NCBI GenBank assembly: GCA_030271555.1
Contig: JARXKQ010000036.1
Span: 1 to 8,457, forward strand
Direction of reading: 5' to 3'
From: Chloroflexota bacterium
Lineage (GTDB): Bacteria; Chloroflexota; Limnocylindria; Limnocylindrales; CSP1-4
Length of the DNA stretch: 8,457 nucleotides
Part shown: one piece after another, positions 1 to 6,551 of the stretch
Layout of the letters: each line of letters opens with the position of its first letter
How positions within the stretch are numbered: position 1 is the first letter of the stretch
Program-made: the position numbers and the translations under genes
The notes under the pieces: generated by a model
Databases searched by the model: none
The model's input: only the letters and a program-made list of their open reading frames with translations
What the model was told of the DNA's origin: nothing

Positions 1-2
1 TG

Positions 3-680
3 CCCGAGCGACTGCGCACCTGGTTCGAGGGGGAGGACGGCGTCTGGCGGCTGGTCTCATCGGCCGTGAGCGCGCTCGTCGTGCTGTTGCTGATGCTCCT
101 TCCCTTCTCGATTGACATCGTGAAGTTCTTCAATCAGATGACGGGCACGGCCAACGGCTACCCCTGGCTGAGCGTCAACGCCTATAACGGCTGGGCGCTG
201 CTTGGTTCGGGTGTCTCGATGCCGCTCGCGTTTGGGGGCGGCTGGTCATCTGATGTGGTGGCCTTGATCGGCCCGCTGCCAGGCGTGGTCATCGGCGGCA
301 TCCTGCTCGCGGTCGGCTTCGCATTCGGCATCCTGCGTCTTGCCTGGCAGGACGATCGCCGCAGTATCGTCGCGGTGGCGATCTTCATGGCCCTCGCGTT
401 CTTCATGCTGCCGACGCGCGTCCACGAGCGCTACATGTTCCCGATCTTCGGCCTGCTGCCGCTGCTGGCCGTCGTCGACCGGCGCTGGATGATCGCCACG
501 ATCGCGCTGTCGATTGCCGCGTTCATCAACCTCCACGGCATCCTCACGATCGAGCTGTACGCCACGCCCAACCTGGAGCATCTGCCGTTCGGCGCGCTGT
601 TCCGGGAGCCGATCGGCGTCCTCACGGCGATCTTCCTGAATGTCTTTGGCTTCGTTCTAATCGCGTATCAGCTGCGCCCC
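3..680 (+). other. C-terminal part of a first GT-C glycosyltransferase module
   Basis: The first visible 226 residues are rich in membrane helices (roughly residues 2-19, 65-92, 100-115, 126-135, 141-158 and 183-201, counting from the GTG at 66). They contain RVHERYMFP at 118-126. A membrane-border His-Glu-Arg-Tyr-x-Phe-Pro motif is common near the C-terminus of bacterial GT-C enzymes of the ALG6/COG5542-like mannosyltransferase type; this family link is from memory and is tentative. The catalytic N-terminal loop with its acidic motif would lie before base 3, so activity cannot be judged. It is the same reading frame as the PMT module, with no stop between them. Confidence 0.6.
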
Positions 681-3600
681 GGCGCCGCGGCCCGCAGAGT
701 GGCGCTTCCCGAGGGAGCCGGGGCAGCGCCTGGACCAGCTGTGTGGAGCACCCAGCCCACGACGTTCGGTGATGGGGTGACCGCCGCCGCGGCCGCCGCG
801 ACTCCCGTGGCGGCAACCCAGACCGCTCAGTTCGCGTCAGATCCAGCCATGCAGCCGGACGCGCAGGGCTACATCGAGCCCGACGAAACCTTGGTCGAGT
901 CAGAGTCCGACGCGGAGCGCGAACCGTCGGCCCTCCGGGCTTGGCTGGGCGCCCTGGTCGACCGCCCGTCGGTGCGGCGCGACCGCAGCGCGCTGCTCGT
1001 CAGCGAGCCCGGTGGCCGGCTCAACCGCCGCGACCTGGCGTTGGTCCTGCTCGTGTTCATCGTCTCGCTGTTCCTGCGGACCTACCGACTCGAGGTGCCC
1101 TACGGGCCGCACTTCGACGAGGTTTACCACGCACGCACGGCGATCGAGTTCCTGCAGGACTGGCGCTACGACATGCCCCACTCGATCTACGAGTTCACCC
1201 ACCCCCACCTCGCCAAGTACGCCATGGCCGTCGGCATCATGACCATGGGCAACAACCGCGTCATGGACACGCGCGATCTTGGCACGGCCGTCACCGATGC
1301 CGCCACCGAGACGCGTTGGAGTCCGGACGATCAGCCCGGTACGCGCTATGGCGATCGGCTATACGTGGCCACCGGGTCCGACCTGCGCGTCTACGACCTC
1401 GCAAGCCGCGCCGAGATTGCCCGGATCAGCAACGCGGTCAGCTCGCTCGCTGTGGATGAGACCGGCCACGTGCTGTACGCGGCCCAGCCAGGCGGCGCCG
1501 TCTTCACGGTCTCGACGACGGCCTTTGACGCGATGCGCTTCAACGCGGCATCTGCGGCGCCGTCCCTGGAACCGTTCAGCCAGACGTCCGATCTCGTAGG
1601 ACCCATCACCCGCCTGGCGGTGACCGGCGGTCAGCTGATCGCCATCTCGCAGGGCGGCTCGCTCGTCAGCTTTGATCTCGACGGGGCCGAAAGCGGCCAC
1701 ACAATGATCACCAGCGCCAACTCCGTCGTGGCTGTCACCCCGCGCGCCGAGATCCTCGCCGATCCAACCCAGATCACTGACTTTGCGGCGTATTCACAGA
1801 CGCTCGCCGGGCTCATCTCGGACGACGCATCGCGCATCCAGGGCGTCCTGGGTGCCGCCAACGGCCAGCGGGTCGTAGTCGCGGGCGACACCGGCGCGGT
1901 GACCGACGATGTTCAGGCCGCAATCGGCGATGGCCGGCTGCCCGGCACGACCATTGAGACGCGGCCCATGGTGGCGATCAGCACCGGCTCCGGTATCGCG
2001 CTGCTTGACGCTGCCACGCTGACCCAGACCAAGTTCTACGACACCGACGAAGCGGTGGGCGGCATGGCTCTGGTGACCGGCGGCCCGGACGTGCCAACGA
2101 TCTATGCCGCGAGCGGCTCGCAGCTGGTCACGCTGCGCTTGCCGACCGATGGCCCGGCCGCGCTGGGAACGCCGGTCACGATGCCCAATGCCGTGAAGAA
2201 CGTCATGTGGAACCAGGCGACAACGATGATCCACGTGCTGGGCACGACCCAGGATGGCACGTCGCCCACCGTCTACGTGGTCGAGCCGCGCTCCAACGCC
2301 GTCTTCGCCGACGCGCCTCTGTCGTTCGAGCCCCAAGCGATCGCGATGGATGTCCAGCCCGATAACCCCGCCGAGGACCGCGACGACCTGCTCGCTGTCA
2401 GCAGCACGGGCCAGCTGGCGACGGTCGACGTCGGCAACAACCAATTTGCCTACCGCTTCCCGGGCGTGCTCATCGCGGCGTTGATGGCGGCGTGCATCTA
2501 CCTGCTGGCGCGCTTCCTTTTCGCCCGCCGCGCCGTGGCCCTGGTCGTCGCGCTGCTCGTCCTGGCCGATGGCATGTTCTTCGCCAATGCGCGCATCGCG
2601 ATGAACGACACGTACGTCGCGTTCTTCATCGTCGCGGCGATGACCGTGTTCGTGCCCTTATGGCTGGGCAGATGGCGGAGCCGCCCCCAGATCGTCATCG
2701 GCTTCATCGCGGTCGGGCTGCTGCTGGGTCTGGCCTTTGCCAGCAAGTGGGTCGGCCTGTATGGCATTGGCGGAGTCGGCCTACTGATTCTCTTGCGCTC
2801 AGCTCTGGGACGGGTGATCGCGCTCGTGGCGATGATCGGCCTGTCCGCCCTGCTGGGCTACATCGCCATCACCCCGGCCGCGTCGGTGGCGAACCCGTCA
2901 CTGAACTACCTGTTCCTGGTCGTCATGGTGGGTCTGACGGTGCTGCTCGCCATCGCCATGGCCGTGCGGCCCATGCGCTTCTCGATCGACGAGCTGCGAC
3001 TTGGGGCGGCCGCGGCGTTGATCCCCGGACCGCTGATCCTGCTGTACGGCCTGTTCAAGCTGTCGCAGGGCGGCCCGCCGCCGCTGCTGGGCGCCTTCTT
3101 CACACCGTCGCGCATCGTCATGCTAGGCGCCGGCATGACGGCTGTGGGCATAGCGGTCGTGGCCGGTCTGTGGTTCGCCGGCCGGCGCGGCATCGGCCCG
3201 CTGGCGCGCCGCACAGGCGAGGAGGATGCGAGTCCCGCTGATCCACCCGCGCCGCGGGGATGGCTGCGGCCTGGCTCAGGCTTCCTGGGCATGCCGTGGT
3301 TACTCGCCCTGGGCGCGCTCGCCGCCATCCCGGTCGCGGTGTACCTGGTCAGCTACATCCCATGGATCAACCTAGGGAACCACTGGGGCTTGCCGTTCTT
3401 CCCGGCAGGGACAGAGGGACAGGGCTTCCTCGACCTCCAGAAGGCGATGTACGACTACCACAACAACCTGCGCGCCACGCACCCTGCGTCCTCGCCATGG
3501 TGGGCCTGGCTGCTCGATCTGAAGCCGGTCTGGTTTGAGCAGAACAACTACGCCAACGGCACGACCGCGGTCATCTACGACACCGGCAACCTGGTCACCT

Positions 3601-4583
3601 TCTGGCTGGCGATTCCAGCGCTGGCCTGGACTTGCTGGCAGGCCTGGAAGCGGCGCAGCCTGCCGCTCACGTTCCTGGCGATCATGGTGGCGAGCCTGTG
3701 GCTGCCCTGGGCGCGCATCGATCGCGCGACCTTCCAGTACCACATCTTCACCACCCTGCCGTTCACATTCCTGGCGCTGGCCTACTTCCTGGCCGAGCTG
3801 TGGCACGGGCCGTCGCGCGGCACGTGGCTGGTCGCGCGCATAGGTGCGGCCGCCGCGGTGATCGGCGCGCCGCTGCTCTGGCTGCTGCGTCAACCGCTGT
3901 GCGGCCTCGCCAACACCCAGGCGGTCAATCCCAACACCGAGGTCTGCGGCGCGCTGTCGCGCACCCTCACCCTGACCGACATCCAGGTCGTGGGCATCCT
4001 GCTAGCCATCGTGGGCCTGGCGGCCGCCGGCGTCCTGGTCTACGCGGGCATGAGCCGTGATCAGGTCGAGCCGTCTTCAGCCACGCGGGCCCTGATGCTG
4101 CCCGCGAGCTTCTCAGTGGCATTGTTCGGCGTGGCCATCGCGGTCGTCGGGGCGGGACTGCACGGCAACACGGTCTTCAGCGCCGATGTTCGCGCGGAGG
4201 AGCCGGCCTTCGTGGCGCTGCTGCTCCTGGCCGTGCCCGCGTACTTCGTGCTGCGGGCGCGCGACCCGCGCAAATTCGTGGTCGGCGCACTGTCAGCCGC
4301 GGTCATCTGGTTTGTGGCGTTCTATCCCAATATCGCCAGCCTGCCGGTGCCGACGCCGCTGTCGCAGATCCACCTGGGCCTGCTGCCCACCTGGAACTGG
4401 GGCTTCCAGTTCGGCGTGAACCTCGACCCGGCCAACACATCGCCCATCTCATGGCCCAGCGTCGCGCTCCTGGCCGTGACGGTGAGCGGTTTGTGCGTCG
4501 CGGCGGTCTATGCCGCGCGATCATGGAACAGCGCGCGCTATTCCAGCAGCGACGAGGTCAGCGGGCTGCCCGAAGCTGGCTGA
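3..4583 (+). CDS. Giant GT-C glycosyltransferase: partial N-terminal GT-C module fused to a PMT-type protein O-mannosyltransferase with an inserted propeller (5' partial)
   Basis: Integral membrane enzyme expected to move a sugar, probably mannose, from a polyprenyl-phosphate donor to proteins or glycolipids on the outer face of the membrane. The frame is open from base 3 without a start, so the gene begins upstream; the GTG at 66 lies inside a membrane segment and is used here only for numbering. Residues 1-205 are the C-terminal membrane part of one GT-C module, with HERYMFP at 120-126. Residues 206-322 are a low-complexity linker. A second module starts with a TM helix at about 323-338, then the DE motif (HFDEVYHAR, D351/E352) and HPHLAK (379-384), as in PMT family enzymes. 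A propeller-like insert covers about 398-789, after which the PMT fold resumes at RFPGVLIAA (798-806). The bacterial PMT C-terminal signature follows: YIPW (1097-1100), MYDYHNNLRATHP (1128-1140), SSPWW, then TM helices to 1490. Bacterial PMTs are usually about 450-550 residues, so this is about three times the normal length. Acceptor is unknown. Confidence 0.88.
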   Translation, partial: PERLRTWFEGEDGVWRLVSSAVSALVVLLLMLLPFSIDIVKFFNQMTGTANGYPWLSVNAYNGWALLGSGVSMPLAFGGGWSSDVVALIGPLPGVVIGGILLAVGFAFGILRLAWQDDRRSIVAVAIFMALAFFMLPTRVHERYMFPIFGLLPLLAVVDRRWMIATIALSIAAFINLHGILTIELYATPNLEHLPFGALFREPIGVLTAIFLNVFGFVLIAYQLRPGAAARRVALPEGAGAAPGPAVWSTQPTTFGDGVTAAAAAATPVAATQTAQFASDPAMQPDAQGYIEPDETLVESESDAEREPSALRAWLGALVDRPSVRRDRSALLVSEPGGRLNRRDLALVLLVFIVSLFLRTYRLEVPYGPHFDEVYHARTAIEFLQDWRYDMPHSIYEFTHPHLAKYAMAVGIMTMGNNRVMDTRDLGTAVTDAATETRWSPDDQPGTRYGDRLYVATGSDLRVYDLASRAEIARISNAVSSLAVDETGHVLYAAQPGGAVFTVSTTAFDAMRFNAASAAPSLEPFSQTSDLVGPITRLAVTGGQLIAISQGGSLVSFDLDGAESGHTMITSANSVVAVTPRAEILADPTQITDFAAYSQTLAGLISDDASRIQGVLGAANGQRVVVAGDTGAVTDDVQAAIGDGRLPGTTIETRPMVAISTGSGIALLDAATLTQTKFYDTDEAVGGMALVTGGPDVPTIYAASGSQLVTLRLPTDGPAALGTPVTMPNAVKNVMWNQATTMIHVLGTTQDGTSPTVYVVEPRSNAVFADAPLSFEPQAIAMDVQPDNPAEDRDDLLAVSSTGQLATVDVGNNQFAYRFPGVLIAALMAACIYLLARFLFARRAVALVVALLVLADGMFFANARIAMNDTYVAFFIVAAMTVFVPLWLGRWRSRPQIVIGFIAVGLLLGLAFASKWVGLYGIGGVGLLILLRSALGRVIALVAMIGLSALLGYIAITPAASVANPSLNYLFLVVMVGLTVLLAIAMAVRPMRFSIDELRLGAAAALIPGPLILLYGLFKLSQGGPPPLLGAFFTPSRIVMLGAGMTAVGIAVVAGLWFAGRRGIGPLARRTGEEDASPADPPAPRGWLRPGSGFLGMPWLLALGALAAIPVAVYLVSYIPWINLGNHWGLPFFPAGTEGQGFLDLQKAMYDYHNNLRATHPASSPWWAWLLDLKPVWFEQNNYANGTTAVIYDTGNLVTFWLAIPALAWTCWQAWKRRSLPLTFLAIMVASLWLPWARIDRATFQYHIFTTLPFTFLALAYFLAELWHGPSRGTWLVARIGAAAAVIGAPLLWLLRQPLCGLANTQAVNPNTEVCGALSRTLTLTDIQVVGILLAIVGLAAAGVLVYAGMSRDQVEPSSATRALMLPASFSVALFGVAIAVVGAGLHGNTVFSADVRAEEPAFVALLLLAVPAYFVLRARDPRKFVVGALSAAVIWFVAFYPNIASLPVPTPLSQIHLGLLPTWNWGFQFGVNLDPANTSPISWPSVALLAVTVSGLCVAAVYAARSWNSARYSSSDEVSGLPEAG
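681..1031 (+). other. Low-complexity interdomain linker (Ala/Pro-rich, then acidic)
   Basis: Residues 206-322 join the two GT-C modules. They contain an Ala-rich run (about 239-250), a Gln/Thr/Ala segment, an acidic stretch (about 271-286, many Glu and Asp) and then a basic region with several Arg just before the next TM helix. No membrane segment is predictable by eye. The positive charge before TM1 of the PMT module (RRDRS, NRRD) and the known cytosolic N-terminus of PMTs suggest that the linker is cytosolic. It is probably disordered. It contains in-frame ATG (849) and GTG (around 775) codons, so an internal translation start for the PMT module is possible, but I see no good ribosome binding site to support it. 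Confidence 0.65.
1248..1257 (+). repeat. 10-bp direct repeat, left copy (GGCAACAACC), at the start of the propeller insert
   Basis: GGCAACAACC occurs here and again at 2433-2442, in the same codon phase, encoding GNN plus the first base of the next codon in both places. The copies are 1185 bp (395 codons) apart and bracket the propeller insert almost exactly. The context is TGGGCAACAACC on the left and TCGGCAACAACC on the right. It may be a remnant of the domain insertion or a coincidence of a Gly-Asn-Asn turn. Confidence 0.4.
1257..2432 (+). other. Beta-propeller-like domain inserted in the first extracytoplasmic loop of the PMT module
   Basis: Residues about 398-789 have no hydrophobic membrane helix and show repeated short beta motifs of the WD/YVTN/PQQ-like propeller kind. 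These pair an xLYVATGS-type strand with a xLxVYDL-type strand: RLYVATGSDLRVYDL (431-445), VLYAAQPGGAVFTV (469-482), LIAISQGGSLVSFDL (524-538), VAISTGSGIALLD (636-648), IYAASGSQLVTLRL (679-692), IHVLGTTQDG...VYVVEP (722-741) and LLAVSSTGQLATVDV (775-789). This gives about seven candidate blades. A segment at about 560-630 looks more helical and interrupts the repeat between the third and fourth blades. The insert sits between HPHLAK...MGNN and FAYRFPG, positions that are adjacent in ordinary bacterial PMTs. A role in acceptor or glycan binding is inference; no catalytic motif is visible in it. Confidence 0.75.
2433..2442 (+). repeat. 10-bp direct repeat, right copy (GGCAACAACC), at the end of the propeller insert
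   Basis: Second copy of the repeat found at 1248-1257. It encodes GNN (residues 790-792) immediately before QFAYRFPG, where the PMT fold resumes. Identity over 10 bases is read directly from the sequence; its meaning as an insertion scar is inference. Confidence 0.4.
4558..4583. other. Tail-to-tail overlap of the two convergent transcription units
   Basis: The plus-strand gene stops with TGA at 4581-4583 and the minus-strand GT4 gene stops with TGA whose complement is at 4558-4560. The last 26 bases are therefore coding on both strands and no intergenic space remains for a terminator outside the genes. I found no GC hairpin followed by a T-run on either strand here. Confidence 0.85.
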
Positions 4584-5751
4584 TCGAGATCGGCTCGCCG
4601 ATGATCGATGGGCTGACGTGCTCCGGCAGCTGGCCGTGCGACGCAACGCGCCGCGCCACGAACAGGTAGTAATCCTCGACCTTGGCCGTGATGTTCTCCC
4701 ACGAGAACTGCGGCGCGCGTTCGCGGCCGGCAGCGCCCATCCGGGCGCGTAGATCGGCGTCGCCCAGGACGCGCGCCAGGGCCTCCGTGAGGGCTTTCAC
4801 GTCGCGTGGCGGGACAAGCAGCGCCTGCTGGTCGCGCCGCACAACGCCCTTGTAGCCGTGAATGTCGCTGCACACGATGGGCGTGCCTGTGGCCATTGCC
4901 TCGAGTAGCACGATGCCGAACGATTCGCCGCCGGTCGCCGGTGAGACGAAAATATCAGCGGTTGCGAAGTAGCGCGCTTTGTCCTCGTCGCTCACTCGAC
5001 CCAGCAGCTCCACGCCGTTCAGCCGTCGCGTGGCGATGTAACGCCTCATCTCGCGCTCCTGCGGCCCAGTGCCGATGAAGAGCAACCGGCAATTGAAGCC
5101 GCGCTTGCGCAGGACTCGATACGCCTTGAGCAGGTACATCGCGCCCTTGCGGCTTTCGAAGCGGCCGACGAACAGGATGTTGAGAGTGCCGTCGCGGTAG
5201 CGCGCCACGGGCTGCGCGCTGGCGAGGCGCTGAATGTCGACGCCATTGGGAATGACCTTGTAGTCGCCCGGAAAGTAGCGATCGACGAAGTGCCGCGCCG
5301 CTGCGCTAACCGCGATGCGGCCATCGAGTCGCTTGGCGAACCGGCCGAGCATCCGCTTTCCGAACTCGTATGCCGGGCTCCAACCCGCATAGGCGTGGAA
5401 CGTAGCGACATTGATGCTCTGGCTCTCACGCAGGACCACCAGCGACAGGAAAGGCACGAACGGCTCGTGGAAGTGGAGCACGTCGAAGCGCTCGCGCTCG
5501 AGCATCTCGCGCACCTGTTTGGCATAGCGCGGCGCAACCGTCATCGTGCCGACCGAGCCGTTCGCCGGCACGGAGAAGCCATAGCCCAGGCGGATGACGT
5601 CGCCCTCGCTCTGGCGCTGCGGGCCGTGGACGCTGCTGATGATGCGCACGTCGTGGCCGCGCGCGATCAGGTTCTCGTACAGGAACTTGACGTGGGCATT
5701 CACGCCGCCCGGTAGCGGGTAGATGTACGGCGTGACCAGGCCGATCTTCAT
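4558..5751 (-). CDS. PimA-like GT4 glycosyltransferase (probable phosphatidylinositol mannosyltransferase)
   Basis: A 397-residue GT-B fold enzyme of family GT4, close to the roughly 375-residue length of mycobacterial PimA, which transfers mannose from GDP-mannose to phosphatidylinositol at the cytosolic face of the membrane. The match to PimA is seen across both domains: MKIGLVTPY and PGGVNAHV (14-21, glycine loop G15-G16), PANGSV (62-67), HFHEP (93-97), ATFH (116-119), GRIAVS (144-149), IPNGVD (167-172), GRFESRKG (196-203, with R197 and K202 placed like the donor-phosphate-binding pair of PimA) and GGESFGIVLLEAMA (274-287, the E-x7-E pair E276/E284). The start is the ATG at 5751, chosen because it opens the typical MKIGLVTPY strand and overlaps the stop of the PHP gene as ATGA. 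It is the last gene of the minus-strand operon. The sugar and acceptor are inferred by similarity; other GT4 lipid mannosyl- or glucosyltransferases remain possible. Confidence 0.88.
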   Translation of the reverse strand: MKIGLVTPYIYPLPGGVNAHVKFLYENLIARGHDVRIISSVHGPQRQSEGDVIRLGYGFSVPANGSVGTMTVAPRYAKQVREMLERERFDVLHFHEPFVPFLSLVVLRESQSINVATFHAYAGWSPAYEFGKRMLGRFAKRLDGRIAVSAAARHFVDRYFPGDYKVIPNGVDIQRLASAQPVARYRDGTLNILFVGRFESRKGAMYLLKAYRVLRKRGFNCRLLFIGTGPQEREMRRYIATRRLNGVELLGRVSDEDKARYFATADIFVSPATGGESFGIVLLEAMATGTPIVCSDIHGYKGVVRRDQQALLVPPRDVKALTEALARVLGDADLRARMGAAGRERAPQFSWENITAKVEDYYLFVARRVASHGQLPEHVSPSIIGEPISISQLRAAR

Positions 5752-6539
5752 CGGTCGCGCGCCGCCGCCCGCGGATAACCCAGGTCGCGCCCCAGGCCCG
5801 AACGCAGGACGCGGTGACGCGCCGTCGCACCAACCGCGCGGGCGTTCTTCTGCTGCTGACGCACGAACATGTCGAGCTGGCCCTTCCACGTGTAGGGCGC
5901 GCCGGTCCACTCGACCGTGCCGGCGAGGATCGCCGCGCGAACGTCGTCCGGCGTCGTTCCGGGGAACGTTGTCACCGCTTGCCCAACGTCAGCGGCCCGG
6001 TGGGCATCACTGCCTGCCAGCGCCGTCAAACCCACCCCTCGCGCGAATTCGGGCGCGCCGCGCGACCAGCGCATGCGCGCTGTTGACGCGTTGAAGGCCT
6101 CGATCCCATCGGGGTGGAAGATCGCATCTGCCTCGTCGAGCAGCGCGCGCACCGCGCGGCCGCTGACACACAGCGGATAAGGCACCAGCGGATGGGGAAT
6201 GATGGCCAGGCCGCCCTGCTCATGGATGCGCGCCACGGTCGAGCGGAGCGAGCCCCACGGCGCAATGCGCTGGGTCATGAATAGGCCGATCACGTGGCCG
6301 CCGCGCGAAGTGACCTCCTCGCCGACGATTACGCTCACCGTGGAGCCGCGCGCTTCGGTTATCCCTTGCGCCGCCAGCGCAGCGTCCATCCGTTCATGGT
6401 CGGTGATGGCGATCACGTCGAGCGCGGCACTCTGGGCGGCGTCGATGATGTCCGTGACCGACGAGATGCCGTCCGAAGCCAGGCTGTGGATGTGCAGGTC
6501 GGCCCTGCCCCGGGACGCCAACGGTTGGTCGGTGGTCAT
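5748..6539 (-). CDS. PHP-domain metal-dependent phosphoesterase
   Basis: A 263-residue cytosolic protein with a complete PHP (polymerase and histidinol phosphatase) active site: DLHIHS (14-19, ligands H16 and H18) followed by D23, ITDHE (45-49, H48), GEE (73-75), IIPHP (113-117, H116) and GSDAH (176-180, D178 and H180). These residues normally hold a trinuclear metal centre that hydrolyses phosphoesters. Length fits stand-alone PHP proteins of the COG0613 type. The C-terminal 45 residues are basic and not conserved to my eye. The ATG at 6539 is chosen because the reading frame upstream of it runs inside the acyltransferase gene and looks non-coding there, and because a GGTGAG site lies 6 bases upstream. 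The stop overlaps the GT4 start by ATGA. Substrate is unknown: candidates include nucleotides (as in E. coli RNase AM/YciV), sugar or inositol phosphates, or a lipid phosphate linked to the surrounding mannolipid genes. Confidence 0.85.
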   Translation of the reverse strand: MTTDQPLASRGRADLHIHSLASDGISSVTDIIDAAQSAALDVIAITDHERMDAALAAQGITEARGSTVSVIVGEEVTSRGGHVIGLFMTQRIAPWGSLRSTVARIHEQGGLAIIPHPLVPYPLCVSGRAVRALLDEADAIFHPDGIEAFNASTARMRWSRGAPEFARGVGLTALAGSDAHRAADVGQAVTTFPGTTPDDVRAAILAGTVEWTGAPYTWKGQLDMFVRQQQKNARAVGATARHRVLRSGLGRDLGYPRAAARDR

Positions 6540-6545
6540 CGCAGG

Positions 6546-6551
6546 CTCACC
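6546..6551 (-). promoter_or_regulatory. Ribosome binding site of the PHP gene, containing the upstream stop codon
   Basis: On the minus strand the sequence reads GGTGAG, then CCTGCG, then the ATG of the PHP gene. GGTGA matches the 3' half of the canonical AAGGAGGTGA Shine-Dalgarno sequence. The TGA inside it is the stop codon of the upstream acyltransferase, so a ribosome terminating there sits directly on the next start site. This supports the ATG at 6539 as the start and suggests translational coupling. Confidence 0.6.

Noticed and set aside
781..800. GCC/GCG-rich tract considered as a microsatellite or hairpin
   Set aside because: It encodes the poly-alanine part of the linker; mixed codons and lack of a regular unit argue against a repeat element.
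1794..2444. Long minus-strand open frame (216 codons) opposite the propeller domain
   Set aside because: Arg/His/Gly-rich composition with no recognisable motif; it is the antisense shadow of a GC-rich gene whose sense frame has clear domain structure.
4589..4602. Small hairpin ATCGG-CTCG-CCGAT just after the plus-strand stop, considered as a terminator
   Set aside because: Only a 5-bp stem, no following T-run on either strand, and it lies within the GT4 coding sequence.
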